Position numbers and translations under genes: made by a program. Of a stretch of 13,718 nt of DNA, positions 6,710 through 13,718 are shown piece by piece. Numbering within the stretch: the first letter of the stretch is position 1; every line of letters starts with the position of its first letter. The notes under the pieces are model-generated. The model did not search any database. It had not been told where the DNA came from and was given only the letters and a program-made list of their open reading frames with translations. The DNA is from Gammaproteobacteria bacterium. Its GTDB lineage: Bacteria > Pseudomonadota > Gammaproteobacteria > Eutrophobiales > Eutrophobiaceae. Location of the stretch: contig SMWN01000081.1 of NCBI GenBank assembly GCA_004356415.1, forward strand, positions 1 through 13,718, given 5' to 3'.

Positions 6710-7087
6710 ATGAAAATAGAACTAGACAGTACAACAACACACCTTAATCGTATCAATTCATATGAACAGGGTTCAATTGTGATCGGCAATGAACGTTTCG
6801 TCTCCAGCTTTATCATCACACCATCTATTGTAATTCACAATTGGCCGCCTCAAACATTTGCGGATATTGCGGTGCATCATCTAGACCAAATTCTTGAGAT
6901 GAAACCTGAATTAATTCTATTAGGGACAGGTCGTCAGCAACACTTCCCCGAAACCGATCTTTTTTTAAACACTAAGAATCTTAATATAGGGTTTGAGGTC
7001 ATGGATACTGGCGCTGCTTGTCGTAGCTATAACATTCTACTGCAAGAGGGTCGAAATGTTGCTGCAGCTCTCCTCATGATCGAGTGA
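6710..7087 (+). CDS. Mth938-like (NDUFAF3/DUF498 family) small protein
   Basis: I start at the ATG at 6710, giving 125 residues, the common family length and a family-like beginning MKIELD...INSYEQGSIVI. An in-frame ATG at 6656 would add 18 unconserved residues, and neither start has a clear ribosome site. The core shows the family pattern: FVSSFIITP (about 30-38), W44PP, a central PELILLGTGRQQHFP (66-80), IGFEVMDTGAACRSYNIL (92-109) and a final GRNVAAALLMIE. Homologues include mitochondrial NDUFAF3, a respiratory complex I assembly factor. The role in bacteria is unclear. The gene converges on rpoS with only 6 nt between stop codons. Confidence 0.85.
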   Translation: MKIELDSTTTHLNRINSYEQGSIVIGNERFVSSFIITPSIVIHNWPPQTFADIAVHHLDQILEMKPELILLGTGRQQHFPETDLFLNTKNLNIGFEVMDTGAACRSYNILLQEGRNVAAALLMIE

Positions 7088-7093
7088 AGGTTT

Positions 7094-8137
7094 TCAGTAA
7101 TTTTCCATATACAAAGTATCTAATGAAAATCCTTCCTTCTCGAGAATATGTCTCAATCGTTTAATCGCTTCAATCTGAATCTGCCTTACCCGTTCCCGGG
7201 TCACCCCAATTTCATTTCCAATTTCTTCAAGCGTGGCAACCTCATACCCGTGTAAGCCAAACCGACGTTCCACGACGGCACATTGCTTCTCAGTTAATTG
7301 TGACAACCAGGTATCAATATGCTTTTGCACGTCACTGTTTTGCAGCAATAAAGATGGATCAGTATTGTGTTCATCTGGTATTGTATCCAGCAGTGATTTC
7401 CCGGAATCCTTACTGCTTGGACCATCAACCGATGTGATTCGCTCATTCATCCCCAGCATTTTTTTTACATCATCAATCGGCTTGTCCAGAAGTTTAGCGA
7501 CATCTTCCGGAGTGGGTTCTCTATCGAGACTTTGTGATAACTGGCGTGCAGCACGTAAATAAATATTAATCTCTTTTACAACATGAATTGGCAAGCGCAC
7601 TGTCCGTGTTTGATTCATCAACGCTCTTTCGATCGTTTGCCTGATCCACCAGGTGGCATATGTAGAAAAACGAAATCCCCTCTCTGGATCAAATTTTTCA
7701 ACGCCGCGTATCAGCCCAAGATTCCCTTCTTCTATCAAATCCAGTAAAGCCAGACCTCTGTTCATGTAGCGTCGAGCGATTTTAACCACCAGTCTCAAAT
7801 TGCTTTCGATCATGCGTTTGCGGGCTTCTTCATCGCCTGCCTGCGCCTTTCTTCCGTAAAAAACTTCTTCCTCAGCGGTTAATAAGGGCGAAAACCCGAT
7901 TTCATTTAAATACATACGCGTCGCATCAAGTTCCTTTTGTGGAATAACGCCCGGAGTAAAATTTTCCATACCCCTGTCTTCAGACAAATTAATATCAGAT
8001 ATTTCTGACGTTTCGCTTCTATCTTCAGTCAAGCCGTCTTCTTCGACAAAATCTTCAGAATTCTCTTCTTCTAGCTTTTCCTTTTTAGAAACATTCTTCT
8101 TAGAAGCGCTCTTTTTAGAAACACTCTGGGTCGTCAT
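7094..8137 (-). CDS. rpoS: RNA polymerase sigma factor RpoS (sigma-38)
   Basis: This is the master sigma factor of stationary phase and general stress. Its 347 residues contain region 1.2 (DATRMYLNEIGFSPLLTAEEE, 71-91), region 2 (about 106-176, with NLRLVVKIARRY, DLIEEGNLGLIRGVEKFDPERGF and FSTYATWWIRQTIERA), region 3 (about 180-260, from RTVRLPIHVVKEIN) and region 4 with the helix-turn-helix TLEEIGNEIGVTRERVRQ (302-319). The N-terminal tail before region 1.2 is about 16 residues longer than in E. coli. It carries three Ser-Lys-Lys repeats followed by an acidic stretch. It is the last gene of the argD-argF-surE-pcm-nlpD-rpoS run, 19 nt after nlpD. No clear Shine-Dalgarno precedes its ATG, so expression may depend on coupling or on mRNA structure. 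In E. coli a main rpoS promoter lies within nlpD; I cannot point to one here. Confidence 0.97.
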   Translation of the reverse strand: MTTQSVSKKSASKKNVSKKEKLEEENSEDFVEEDGLTEDRSETSEISDINLSEDRGMENFTPGVIPQKELDATRMYLNEIGFSPLLTAEEEVFYGRKAQAGDEEARKRMIESNLRLVVKIARRYMNRGLALLDLIEEGNLGLIRGVEKFDPERGFRFSTYATWWIRQTIERALMNQTRTVRLPIHVVKEINIYLRAARQLSQSLDREPTPEDVAKLLDKPIDDVKKMLGMNERITSVDGPSSKDSGKSLLDTIPDEHNTDPSLLLQNSDVQKHIDTWLSQLTEKQCAVVERRFGLHGYEVATLEEIGNEIGVTRERVRQIQIEAIKRLRHILEKEGFSLDTLYMENY

Positions 8138-8156
8138 GATATTTTAACCGAAATAA

Positions 8157-9050
8157 TCAGGTTTGGGGCCTGGAGAAATGATTCTTGGGCAAATAAGTAG
8201 CAGGATCAACCGGATTGCCATTTTTTCGGATTTCAAAATGAAGTAGTACCTGCCCATTACCATCCTGTCCCATTCTTGCTATTTGCTGTCCGCTTGAAAC
8301 ACTATCACCCTCTTTCACCATTAACACGCTGTTATGTGCGTAAGCACTCAGATAGGTTTCATTATGCTTTATGATAATAAGCCTACCATAACCCAGAAGT
8401 CCACTACCGCTGTAGACAACATTTCCAGATGCCGAAGCCTTAATGAGTTGTCCTTTTTTACCCGCAATATCCAGACCTTTTTTTGATATTGGTGAACTTG
8501 ATTTAACCAGCTTCCCTGTTGTTGGCCATTGCCAATTTATTTTTCTGGCAGATTTTACCGGCTCCATTTTTTCTGGCTCGCCCCTTTTTGTCCCCTTTTT
8601 GACCGTTTCAGATTTCTTTACGACAGTTTTTTTGCCCTTGTCTTTCTTGTCTGGGGGAACTGTTTTCTTAACAACTGCCTTCTTTTTGGCCTCCTCTTTT
8701 CGAGTATGCGCAATCAATCGAAGTGATTGCCCCGGATAAATAACATAGGGCACTTTAATGGCATTCCAACGTGCGACAGCTTTGTAATCGAGGTTGTAAT
8801 TCCAGGAAATGGAATAAAGCGTATCACCACTCACAACAATATGATGTGAGCTTTTTTTATTGTCCGATTCAGTGGATGTTACACCCGAGTTTGAGGTGAT
8901 AGATTTTGTTTGTTTTGCCCCCTTCGTCTGTTTTGTTTGGTCACTATTACGAGACGATACAGGTGCCACACTATTTGAACTGCATGATGAAATTAACAAG
9001 CAAATAAACAACCATAAAATGAAATACAATTGTTTTTTATTGTTCATCAT
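8157..9050 (-). CDS. nlpD: NlpD-type lipoprotein with LysM and degenerate LytM (M23) domains
   Basis: A signal peptide with a hydrophobic run (8-21) ends in the lipobox ISSC, lipidated Cys23, with Ser at +2 favouring the outer membrane. A LysM domain (69-113, with VVSGDTLYSISWNY and YPGQSLRLI) binds peptidoglycan. A long Lys-rich linker (117-170) follows, then an M23/LytM domain (about 188-288). The catalytic residues are missing: the HxxxD position reads KGLD and the HxH motif reads LHF. This matches NlpD, which does not cut the wall itself but activates an amidase (AmiC in E. coli) at the division septum. Two ATGs start the frame (9050, 9047). The GAGG ribosome site (9055-9058) overlaps the pcm stop and fits the second ATG (7-nt spacing) slightly better. 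The 297-residue gene lies between pcm and rpoS in the conserved order. Confidence 0.95.
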   Translation of the reverse strand: MMNNKKQLYFILWLFICLLISSCSSNSVAPVSSRNSDQTKQTKGAKQTKSITSNSGVTSTESDNKKSSHHIVVSGDTLYSISWNYNLDYKAVARWNAIKVPYVIYPGQSLRLIAHTRKEEAKKKAVVKKTVPPDKKDKGKKTVVKKSETVKKGTKRGEPEKMEPVKSARKINWQWPTTGKLVKSSSPISKKGLDIAGKKGQLIKASASGNVVYSGSGLLGYGRLIIIKHNETYLSAYAHNSVLMVKEGDSVSSGQQIARMGQDGNGQVLLHFEIRKNGNPVDPATYLPKNHFSRPQT

Positions 9051-9056
9051 ACTTCC

Positions 9057-9719
9057 TCAACCAACAATACCCTCCAACATAGGGACGAAACTTACCATGT
9101 CGAGCTGTTCTTCCTCAAAACCATCTTCTGTTCGAGTAATCAATAACAATTGCTGCTGTCCGACCATGCCGACAGGAATTACCAAACGACCATTGATGGC
9201 TAATTGGTTCAACAAAATTTCTGGTACACCCACAGGTGCCGCACAGACAATAATGCCATCAAAGGGTGCATATTGTGACCAGCCCATATTACCATCACTA
9301 TATTTTACGCGGACGTTCTTGCATTTTAGTAAACGTAATTTTTGACGCGCCTTTTTTAGTAAGGCATCAATACGTTCGATGCTGTAAACATGATCTGCCA
9401 GTTGCGCCAGAATAGCTGTCTGGTATCCGCATCCCGTGCCTATCTCCATGACATTTCTCAGGTGCCCTCCTGCTAACAGGACTTCAACCATTCTCGCAAC
9501 AATATAGGGTTGTGAAATAGTCTGGTTATAACCTATCGGCAGTGCCGTATTCTCATAAGCCCTGCTAGCCAGTGCTTCATCGACAAATATGTGTCTTGGC
9601 GTATTCATAATTATGGATAACACATCTTCAGAAACAATTCCCATCTCACTCAGTCTGGCGATTAATCTGGCGCGCGTTCTTTGGGATGTCATTCCAATAC
9701 CTTGCAGTTCAATATTCAT
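9057..9719 (-). CDS. pcm: protein-L-isoaspartate O-methyltransferase
   Basis: The enzyme methylates isoaspartyl residues in aged proteins with SAM as donor, starting their repair. The 220-residue sequence contains TPRHIFVDEALASRAY (40-55), the substrate/SAM region ALPIGYNQTISQPYIVARM (59-77), SAM motif I as VMEIGTGCGYQTAILAQL (90-107), the post-I acidic residue in YSIERI (112-117) and a late VIPVG motif (180-184). The ATG at 9719 overlaps the surE stop as ATGA, giving translational coupling, and has an AGGGA site upstream. An internal ATG at 9692 (AAGG site) would give MTSQRTR and 211 residues, closer to Pseudomonas Pcm, so either start is possible. It is the second gene of the classical surE-pcm-nlpD-rpoS block. 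Confidence 0.96.
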   Translation of the reverse strand: MNIELQGIGMTSQRTRARLIARLSEMGIVSEDVLSIIMNTPRHIFVDEALASRAYENTALPIGYNQTISQPYIVARMVEVLLAGGHLRNVMEIGTGCGYQTAILAQLADHVYSIERIDALLKKARQKLRLLKCKNVRVKYSDGNMGWSQYAPFDGIIVCAAPVGVPEILLNQLAINGRLVIPVGMVGQQQLLLITRTEDGFEEEQLDMVSFVPMLEGIVG

Positions 9720-10489
9720 CTCACATTCCCTGGCTTTTGACCGAATGTTTTACCAACCCACTGAGTAATATCCTCAATGACACTATATTTCGTTAAATCT
9801 GCCTGTAATGGCGTGATTGACACATTGTTATGGTTAATTGCATAAAAATCTGTTCCTGGACCGGCATCCTGTTCTGGTCCAACAGGACCTACCCAATAAA
9901 TGGAACGCCCCCTGGGATCTTTTGATTTGATTGCAGGTTCCGATTTATGTCTGTTACCAAGGCGAGTCACTTCAAATTCACCAATTTCCTCAAAGGGAAT
10001 ATCCGGCACATTCACATTAAGCAATAATTCTGATTCATGAGACATCGAAGGTAGTGATTCAATCAGCTTCAATACGACGCTGACGGCCGTATCGAAGTGA
10101 ACGGGTTCCTGGCTTGCCAATGAGACTGCAATTGCAGGGCAACCTAAAAACCGGGCTTCCATCGCGGCTGCAACAGTCCCCGAGTACAACACATCATCTC
10201 CAAGGTTTGCGCCCGCATTAATCCCACTCAGTACCATATCAGGCTCTTTATCTAGTAAACCTGTGATTGCCAGATGTATACAGTCTGTTGGCGTGCCATT
10301 GATGTAAATAAAGCCGTTATCAGCCGTATGTATATAGATAGGTGCATCCAATGTGAGTGAGTTACTGGCAGCACTTCGATCGCGATCTGGCGCAACGACG
10401 GTCACCTCGCCTGATTGTTCAAGTGCTTCTGCGAGCAGCCGTATTCCAGTTGCCTGATAACCATCATCATTACTAAGTAAATAGCGCAT
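9716..10489 (-). CDS. surE: 5'/3'-nucleotidase SurE
   Basis: This survival-protein-family phosphatase removes phosphate from nucleoside monophosphates, using a divalent metal, in the cytoplasm. The 257-residue length is normal. The metal ligands are in place: Asp8 and Asp9 in LLSNDDGY, Ser39 in APDRDRSAASNS, and Asn91 in SGINAGANLGDDVLYSGTV. Further family marks are NGTPTDC (64-70) and AMEARFLGCPAIAVS (109-123). The ATG at 10489 lies 9 nt after the argF stop and has no visible Shine-Dalgarno sequence, so coupling to argF translation is likely. Its 3' end overlaps pcm by 4 nt. SurE and Pcm act together in stationary-phase survival in E. coli, which fits the rpoS neighbourhood. Confidence 0.97.
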   Translation of the reverse strand: MRYLLSNDDGYQATGIRLLAEALEQSGEVTVVAPDRDRSAASNSLTLDAPIYIHTADNGFIYINGTPTDCIHLAITGLLDKEPDMVLSGINAGANLGDDVLYSGTVAAAMEARFLGCPAIAVSLASQEPVHFDTAVSVVLKLIESLPSMSHESELLLNVNVPDIPFEEIGEFEVTRLGNRHKSEPAIKSKDPRGRSIYWVGPVGPEQDAGPGTDFYAINHNNVSITPLQADLTKYSVIEDITQWVGKTFGQKPGNVR

Positions 10490-10498
10490 TATCAGAAA

Positions 10499-11404
10499 TT
10501 ACTTTGTGAGTAAGAATTCCAGTAATGCCAGTTGAGCATGTAATCGATTCCCAGCTTCATCCCAAACAACACTTTGCTTGCCATCGATAACATCTGCTGT
10601 GACTTCTTCATCTCTGTGTGCGGGCAAACAATGCATAAATAAGGCATCATCATTCGCTAATGACATCACCTCGGTATTTACCTGATACGGTGCAAAAACC
10701 CTGGCGCGTTCATCGGCTTCCTGCTCCTGTCCCATGCTCGCCCACACATCCGTCACCACAAGATCAGTATCCTTCACTGCGGCTTTGGCATCAGAAATAG
10801 TTTCAACAAAATCAGATGCTGTGTTAACAATACTTTCATCAGGCAAATAATCTTCGGGGCAAGCAATGCGTAAATGAAACTGATATAAACGTGCGGCGTT
10901 GATGTAAGAATGGCACATATTGTTACCATCCCCCAACCAGGTAACCGTTTTACCTTCGATTGATCCTCTATGTTCGAAATAGGTTTGCATATCAGCTAAT
11001 AATTGACAGGGATGAAAAGTATCAGACAAACCATTAATGATCGGCACACTTGCATATTGAGCTAAATTTTCAATTTTTTCTTGTTCGAAAGTACGAATCA
11101 TGATGGCATCAACCATTTCCGACAATACACGTACGGTATCTTCAATGGGCTCACCACGTCCCAGTTGGGTATCGTTAGGAGACATAAAAATTGCATGTCC
11201 ACCAAATTGCGCCATGCCTGCTTCGAAAGACACGCGAGTCCGCGTAGACGATTTCTCAAATATCATCGCCAGCACCTTGCCTTTAAAAGGCTGATAGAGT
11301 TCTCCCTTCTGCAATCCGGCCTTGATTTCAATGCCTCTTTCAATCAGAGCACGTAATTCATTCGTGTTCAGATCTGACAGTGTGAGAAAATGTCGACACC
11401 CCAT
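10499..11404 (-). CDS. argF: ornithine carbamoyltransferase (anabolic type)
   Basis: The enzyme joins ornithine and carbamoyl phosphate to citrulline in arginine biosynthesis. The 301-residue protein has the carbamoyl-phosphate motif SSTRTR (52-57), LGRGEPIEDT (81-90), HPCQLLADMQT (131-141), the domain 2 segment TWLGDGNNM (155-163), the ornithine-binding DVWASMGQE (219-227) and the catalytic HCLPAHRDEEV (258-268). The SMG and HCLP motifs separate it from aspartate carbamoyltransferase. The ATG at 11404 has an excellent ribosome site (GAGGAG, 6-nt spacing) inside the end of argD. The argD stop is 3 nt upstream and the surE start 9 nt downstream. It is therefore the bridge between arginine genes and the stationary-phase block. 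Confidence 0.97.
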   Translation of the reverse strand: MGCRHFLTLSDLNTNELRALIERGIEIKAGLQKGELYQPFKGKVLAMIFEKSSTRTRVSFEAGMAQFGGHAIFMSPNDTQLGRGEPIEDTVRVLSEMVDAIMIRTFEQEKIENLAQYASVPIINGLSDTFHPCQLLADMQTYFEHRGSIEGKTVTWLGDGNNMCHSYINAARLYQFHLRIACPEDYLPDESIVNTASDFVETISDAKAAVKDTDLVVTDVWASMGQEQEADERARVFAPYQVNTEVMSLANDDALFMHCLPAHRDEEVTADVIDGKQSVVWDEAGNRLHAQLALLEFLLTK

Positions 11405-11407
11405 ACG

Positions 11408-12580
11408 CTACTCCTCTTTTAAAAATGCTTTCACGATGCGCACGACCTTTTCAACAACCTGTTGTGCGGTATCATCATCAATAATCAACGGTGGTAATAT
11501 GCGAATAACATTCTCCGAAGCGACATTAATCAAAAGGTACTCTTGCAGAGCCATTTTGACCAATTGAGCGCACTCTCTGTCTAATTCAATAGCTAACATC
11601 AATCCTTTGCCTCTGACGGATACAACGCCTTCAATTTCACTGAGTTCACTTTTAAAACGAGCCAGCATTTCAGCACCAAGCTTTGCTGCTTTCATGTGGA
11701 GCTTCTGTTTTGATAGTACATCTATTACCGCCAAAGCTGCCCGTGATGCCAAAGGGTTTCCACCGAAGGTGGAGCCATGACTCCCCGGCTTAATCAAATC
11801 AGCAGCCGTTCCTTTCGCAAGGCAGGCACCAATAGGTACCCCATTCCCCAACGCCTTGGCTAATGTCATCACATCCGGTGTTATTTTTTCATGTTGAAAG
11901 GCGAACCATTCTCCCGTACGACACATACCTGTTTGAATTTCATCCAGGATAAGTAGCCAGTTATTTTGATCGCAGATATCCCGAACTGTCTTCAGATAGC
12001 CTTCATCGGGAATCACCACACCCCCTTCCCCCTGTATCGGCTCCAACATGACTGCGACAATATTCGCGTCTGTGAGTCTACTTAGCACCTCCATATCGTT
12101 ATAAGGGACATGCACAAATTTTTCGACAAGCGGTTCGAAACCCTGTTGCACTTTTGAATTTCCTGTTGCACTCAGTGTTGCCATCGTCCGACCATGAAAA
12201 CTTCCTGTTGCCGTAATGACAACTGGATGATCGATACCCTGTTGATGGCCAAAAAGCCTGGCGATTTTAATGGCCACTTCGTTTGCCTCTGCACCAGAAT
12301 TTGCGAAAAACACTTTTTCCATCCCGGCAAGTGATGTTAGTCGTTCAGCAAGCGCTTCCTGTAAAGGGATATGGTAAAGATTTGAGGTATGCAATAACTT
12401 GCCAGCTTGATCTGCAATCGCCTTCTCAATTTCCGGGTGTGCGTGACCGAGCACACACACGCCAATACCACTTAAAGCATCCAGGTATTGCTGCCCGTTT
12501 TGGTCCGTCAACCAGACGCCAGAACCTCGTTCGAATGCAACAGGTAATTGTTGATAACTGGACATTAAATAATTACTCAA
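11408..12580 (-). CDS. argD: acetylornithine aminotransferase
   Basis: This class III PLP transaminase converts N-acetylglutamate semialdehyde to N-acetylornithine. ArgD-type enzymes often also serve lysine synthesis as succinyldiaminopimelate transaminase. The 390 residues include the start motif YLMSSYQQLPVAFERG, a PLP-phosphate loop NSGAEANEVAIK (94-105), a FHGRT segment (128-132), the cofactor aspartate in ILDEIQTGMCRTG (211-223, Asp213), and Lys242 in TLAKALGNGVPIGA as the Schiff-base lysine. The frame begins with TTG at 12580. An ATG at 12565 would remove five residues including part of the conserved LM-x-x-Y start, so I prefer TTG, with moderate certainty. Neither start has a strong ribosome site. 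It is the first gene of the leftward run. Confidence 0.95.
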   Translation of the reverse strand: MSNYLMSSYQQLPVAFERGSGVWLTDQNGQQYLDALSGIGVCVLGHAHPEIEKAIADQAGKLLHTSNLYHIPLQEALAERLTSLAGMEKVFFANSGAEANEVAIKIARLFGHQQGIDHPVVITATGSFHGRTMATLSATGNSKVQQGFEPLVEKFVHVPYNDMEVLSRLTDANIVAVMLEPIQGEGGVVIPDEGYLKTVRDICDQNNWLLILDEIQTGMCRTGEWFAFQHEKITPDVMTLAKALGNGVPIGACLAKGTAADLIKPGSHGSTFGGNPLASRAALAVIDVLSKQKLHMKAAKLGAEMLARFKSELSEIEGVVSVRGKGLMLAIELDRECAQLVKMALQEYLLINVASENVIRILPPLIIDDDTAQQVVEKVVRIVKAFLKEE

Positions 12581-12581
12581 A
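12564..12581 (-). promoter_or_regulatory. ARG-box-like sequence over the argD start
   Basis: Leftward, TTTGAGTAATTATTTAAT matches the E. coli ArgR half-site consensus TNTGAATWWWWATTCANW at all but two positions. It overlaps the proposed TTG start and the alternative ATG. ArgR sites normally come in pairs a few bases apart, and I find no good second copy. The DNA is AT-rich, so chance is possible. Confidence 0.25.
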
Positions 12582-12687
12582 ATTTATTTCTCAGGGTTTG
12601 TTACTTAATTTTATTTATCAATAAAAGCTATTTGAAAATGACTGTTTTAATTTACTCGTTAGAAAAACTGACGAAGCCTTAAATGAC

Positions 12688-12712
12688 AAGCCCGGCCAAT
12701 CGGGCCGGGCTT
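12688..12712 (-). terminator. GC-rich hairpin after the PuuD-like gene
   Basis: A perfect 10-bp stem, AAGCCCGGCC (12688-12697) with GGCCGGGCTT (12703-12712), closes a 5-nt loop. It lies just past the stop of the leftward PuuD-like gene and before argD. The U-tract after it is poor (GTCATTT), so termination may be partial. Confidence 0.65.
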
Positions 12713-12738
12713 TGCAAAAAACTTAAGCTTCCTGCTTG

Positions 12739-13323
12739 TTAGAAAGGCAGCCCATGACCCTGACCTACCATACACATAATCATGGGTATGGATAAAAACG
12801 TATTGGTTCTTGACGCCATCAACGCGACCATCTTACCTTTTGCAATTTCATCCGCACTGGCCTCGACCATGCCTAATATCTTCTTCTGGTTTGGCCAGAT
12901 TAAAACCCAGACATTAAACAACATGATGGTACCCAACCATGCGCCTATACCAATAATTTGACCGTCGCCGGACAGACTAAAGGCATTTTTTAAACCAATC
13001 CCCATCACCTCCAACGCAGCTGCACCGCTCAACCATGTCAGTAATGCGCCCCACCTGAACCACCACAGTGCGCGTGGCGCCACATATTTATTAATCGCAG
13101 CAGGTCCAGGCCCACCTTCATCAGCAAGTGCTTCACCCACAGCTGGTACCTGAACGAAATTGAAATAATAAAGCAATCCGATCCAGATGATTCCAAAAAA
13201 GACATGTAACCAGACAACAAGAGACAATACATTTAGACCAGTGCCCCCGACCAGGAATATAATCACGGCCGCAGTAACAAAACCAAGGATTATCGTGCCA
13301 TTAACTGACTTGAGTGGATTCAT
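12739..13323 (-). CDS. PuuD-like (urate oxidase N-terminal family) integral membrane protein, short form
   Basis: The 194-residue protein has about five membrane segments: 10-27, 31-54, 84-107, 121-143 and 173-188. Family-like features are VVWLHVFFGIIWIGLLYYFNFVQVP (His40 in the second segment), then an APRALWWFRWGALLTWLSGA block (82-101) and WLGTIMLFNVWVLIWPNQKK (129-148). This resembles the membrane domain of PuuD, described as a urate oxidase with a C-terminal cytochrome c. Here there is no CxxCH and no cytochrome domain, so urate oxidation is not established and the real substrate is open. The ATG at 13323 has a GGGGA ribosome site at 7-nt spacing. The gene is isolated, with its own promoter candidate and a downstream hairpin. 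Confidence 0.72.
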   Translation of the reverse strand: MNPLKSVNGTIILGFVTAAVIIFLVGGTGLNVLSLVVWLHVFFGIIWIGLLYYFNFVQVPAVGEALADEGGPGPAAINKYVAPRALWWFRWGALLTWLSGAAALEVMGIGLKNAFSLSGDGQIIGIGAWLGTIMLFNVWVLIWPNQKKILGMVEASADEIAKGKMVALMASRTNTFLSIPMIMCMVGQGHGLPF

Positions 13324-13405
13324 TTAATTTCCCCATGTATATCGAAAACGGTATATAGAAAGTCTTGTGGCCAACGAATTTAATCTGATGCCCAATAAGA
13401 CGCGA

Positions 13406-13434
13406 ATTATACTTGGAGAAGCGGGCGCTTTCAC
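13406..13434 (-). promoter_or_regulatory. sigma-70-type promoter candidate for the PuuD-like gene
   Basis: Leftward, GTGAAA (13429-13434) and an exact TATAAT (13406-13411) are separated by 17 nt, the ideal spacing. The expected transcription start near 13399 leaves a leader of about 76 nt. That leader contains a 7-bp hairpin around 13338-13357 with one G-U pair and an AAAA loop. Confidence 0.55.
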
Positions 13435-13718
13435 CCTTATTCAGCAAAATAACCCTATATACCCAAACTACCTGGAAATACAGGATTCAGCAAGACGGGA
13501 AGCAACCATATTCAAGGCATAAAGCCGATGCACTAGTCATTTATATCCATGGATGGATTGTATGCAGAAAATGCAGGAGCAATTTTCTGCCTAGTTCAAG
13601 GTGTTATAACGAAGAAGATGGTTGTTTCCAGTATTGCCCTGCGGGAGTTCAGCTAGAAAGCCAGTGCCGCGTTACAACTCTTATGAAGGACTAGTCATTC
13701 ACTGCGAGTTGCGCCTTG
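13435..13718. other. gene-free, hairpin-rich stretch, possible dispersed intergenic repeat
   Basis: I see no convincing gene in 13324-13718, and every leftward frame entering from the right edge stops within about 30 nt. The stretch contains a perfect 9-bp stem GCAGAAAAT/ATTTTCTGC (13564-13590, loop GCAGGAGCA), the palindromes ATCCATGGAT (13545-13554) and GTTATAAC (13603-13610), and a direct repeat ACTAGTCATT (13532-13541, 13690-13699). A rightward 93-codon frame (13413-13694) is Cys-rich but shows no ribosome site or family motif. The texture is that of a mobile or dispersed non-coding repeat rather than of a gene. This is a judgement by eye. Confidence 0.35.

Noticed and set aside
13413..13694. 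93-codon rightward frame with several cysteines
   Set aside because: No ribosome site, no recognisable motif, and it overlaps the promoter and hairpins of the gene-free block; kept as non-coding.

Overview
The window looks like chromosomal DNA of a free-living or host-associated gammaproteobacterium of moderate GC. The evidence is the canonical surE-pcm-nlpD-rpoS order, a class A PBP1B with a lysine-rich N-terminal tail, an AlgP/histone-H1-like Lys/Ala repeat protein, and the adk and argD/argF sequences. I cannot fix the genus. No CRISPR array, transposase, tRNA or rRNA is visible.

Layout from left to right. (1) Positions 1-2222 carry a complete-looking 'AmmeMemoRadiSam' set. A radical SAM gene (amrS-type, leftward, cut by the window edge) is divergent from a MEMO-family gene and an AMMECR1-family gene, and the two sides share an 86-nt promoter region with a small palindrome. 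(2) Positions 2309-5234 hold mrcB (PBP1B) and, overlapping its 3' end, a TPR lipoprotein that is a good candidate for an LpoP-type activator of PBP1B. (3) Positions 5320-5861 hold a very basic histone-H1/AlgP-like gene with a graded repeat pattern. It is followed by a structured untranslated stretch ending in a strong intrinsic terminator. (4) Next come adk (leftward) and a divergent Mth938/NDUFAF3-like small protein. (5) Positions 7094-12580 form a tightly packed leftward run argD-argF-surE-pcm-nlpD-rpoS. It joins arginine biosynthesis to the stationary-phase and protein-repair cluster with gaps of 19 nt or less. (6) Positions 12739-13323 hold a short PuuD-like (urate oxidase N-terminal family) membrane protein with its own promoter and terminator. 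(7) Positions 13324-13718 have no convincing gene. They contain that promoter and a hairpin-rich stretch that resembles a dispersed intergenic repeat.

Several neighbours have related roles. PBP1B and the lipoprotein belong to cell-wall synthesis, and NlpD to septal wall cleavage. SurE, Pcm and RpoS serve stationary-phase survival, and ArgD and ArgF are two steps of arginine synthesis. The least understood module is the amr trio, whose biochemical role I regard as unsettled. The least described items are the untranslated structured region at 5320-5505, the graded repeats of the histone-like gene and the arg/rpoS operon fusion.
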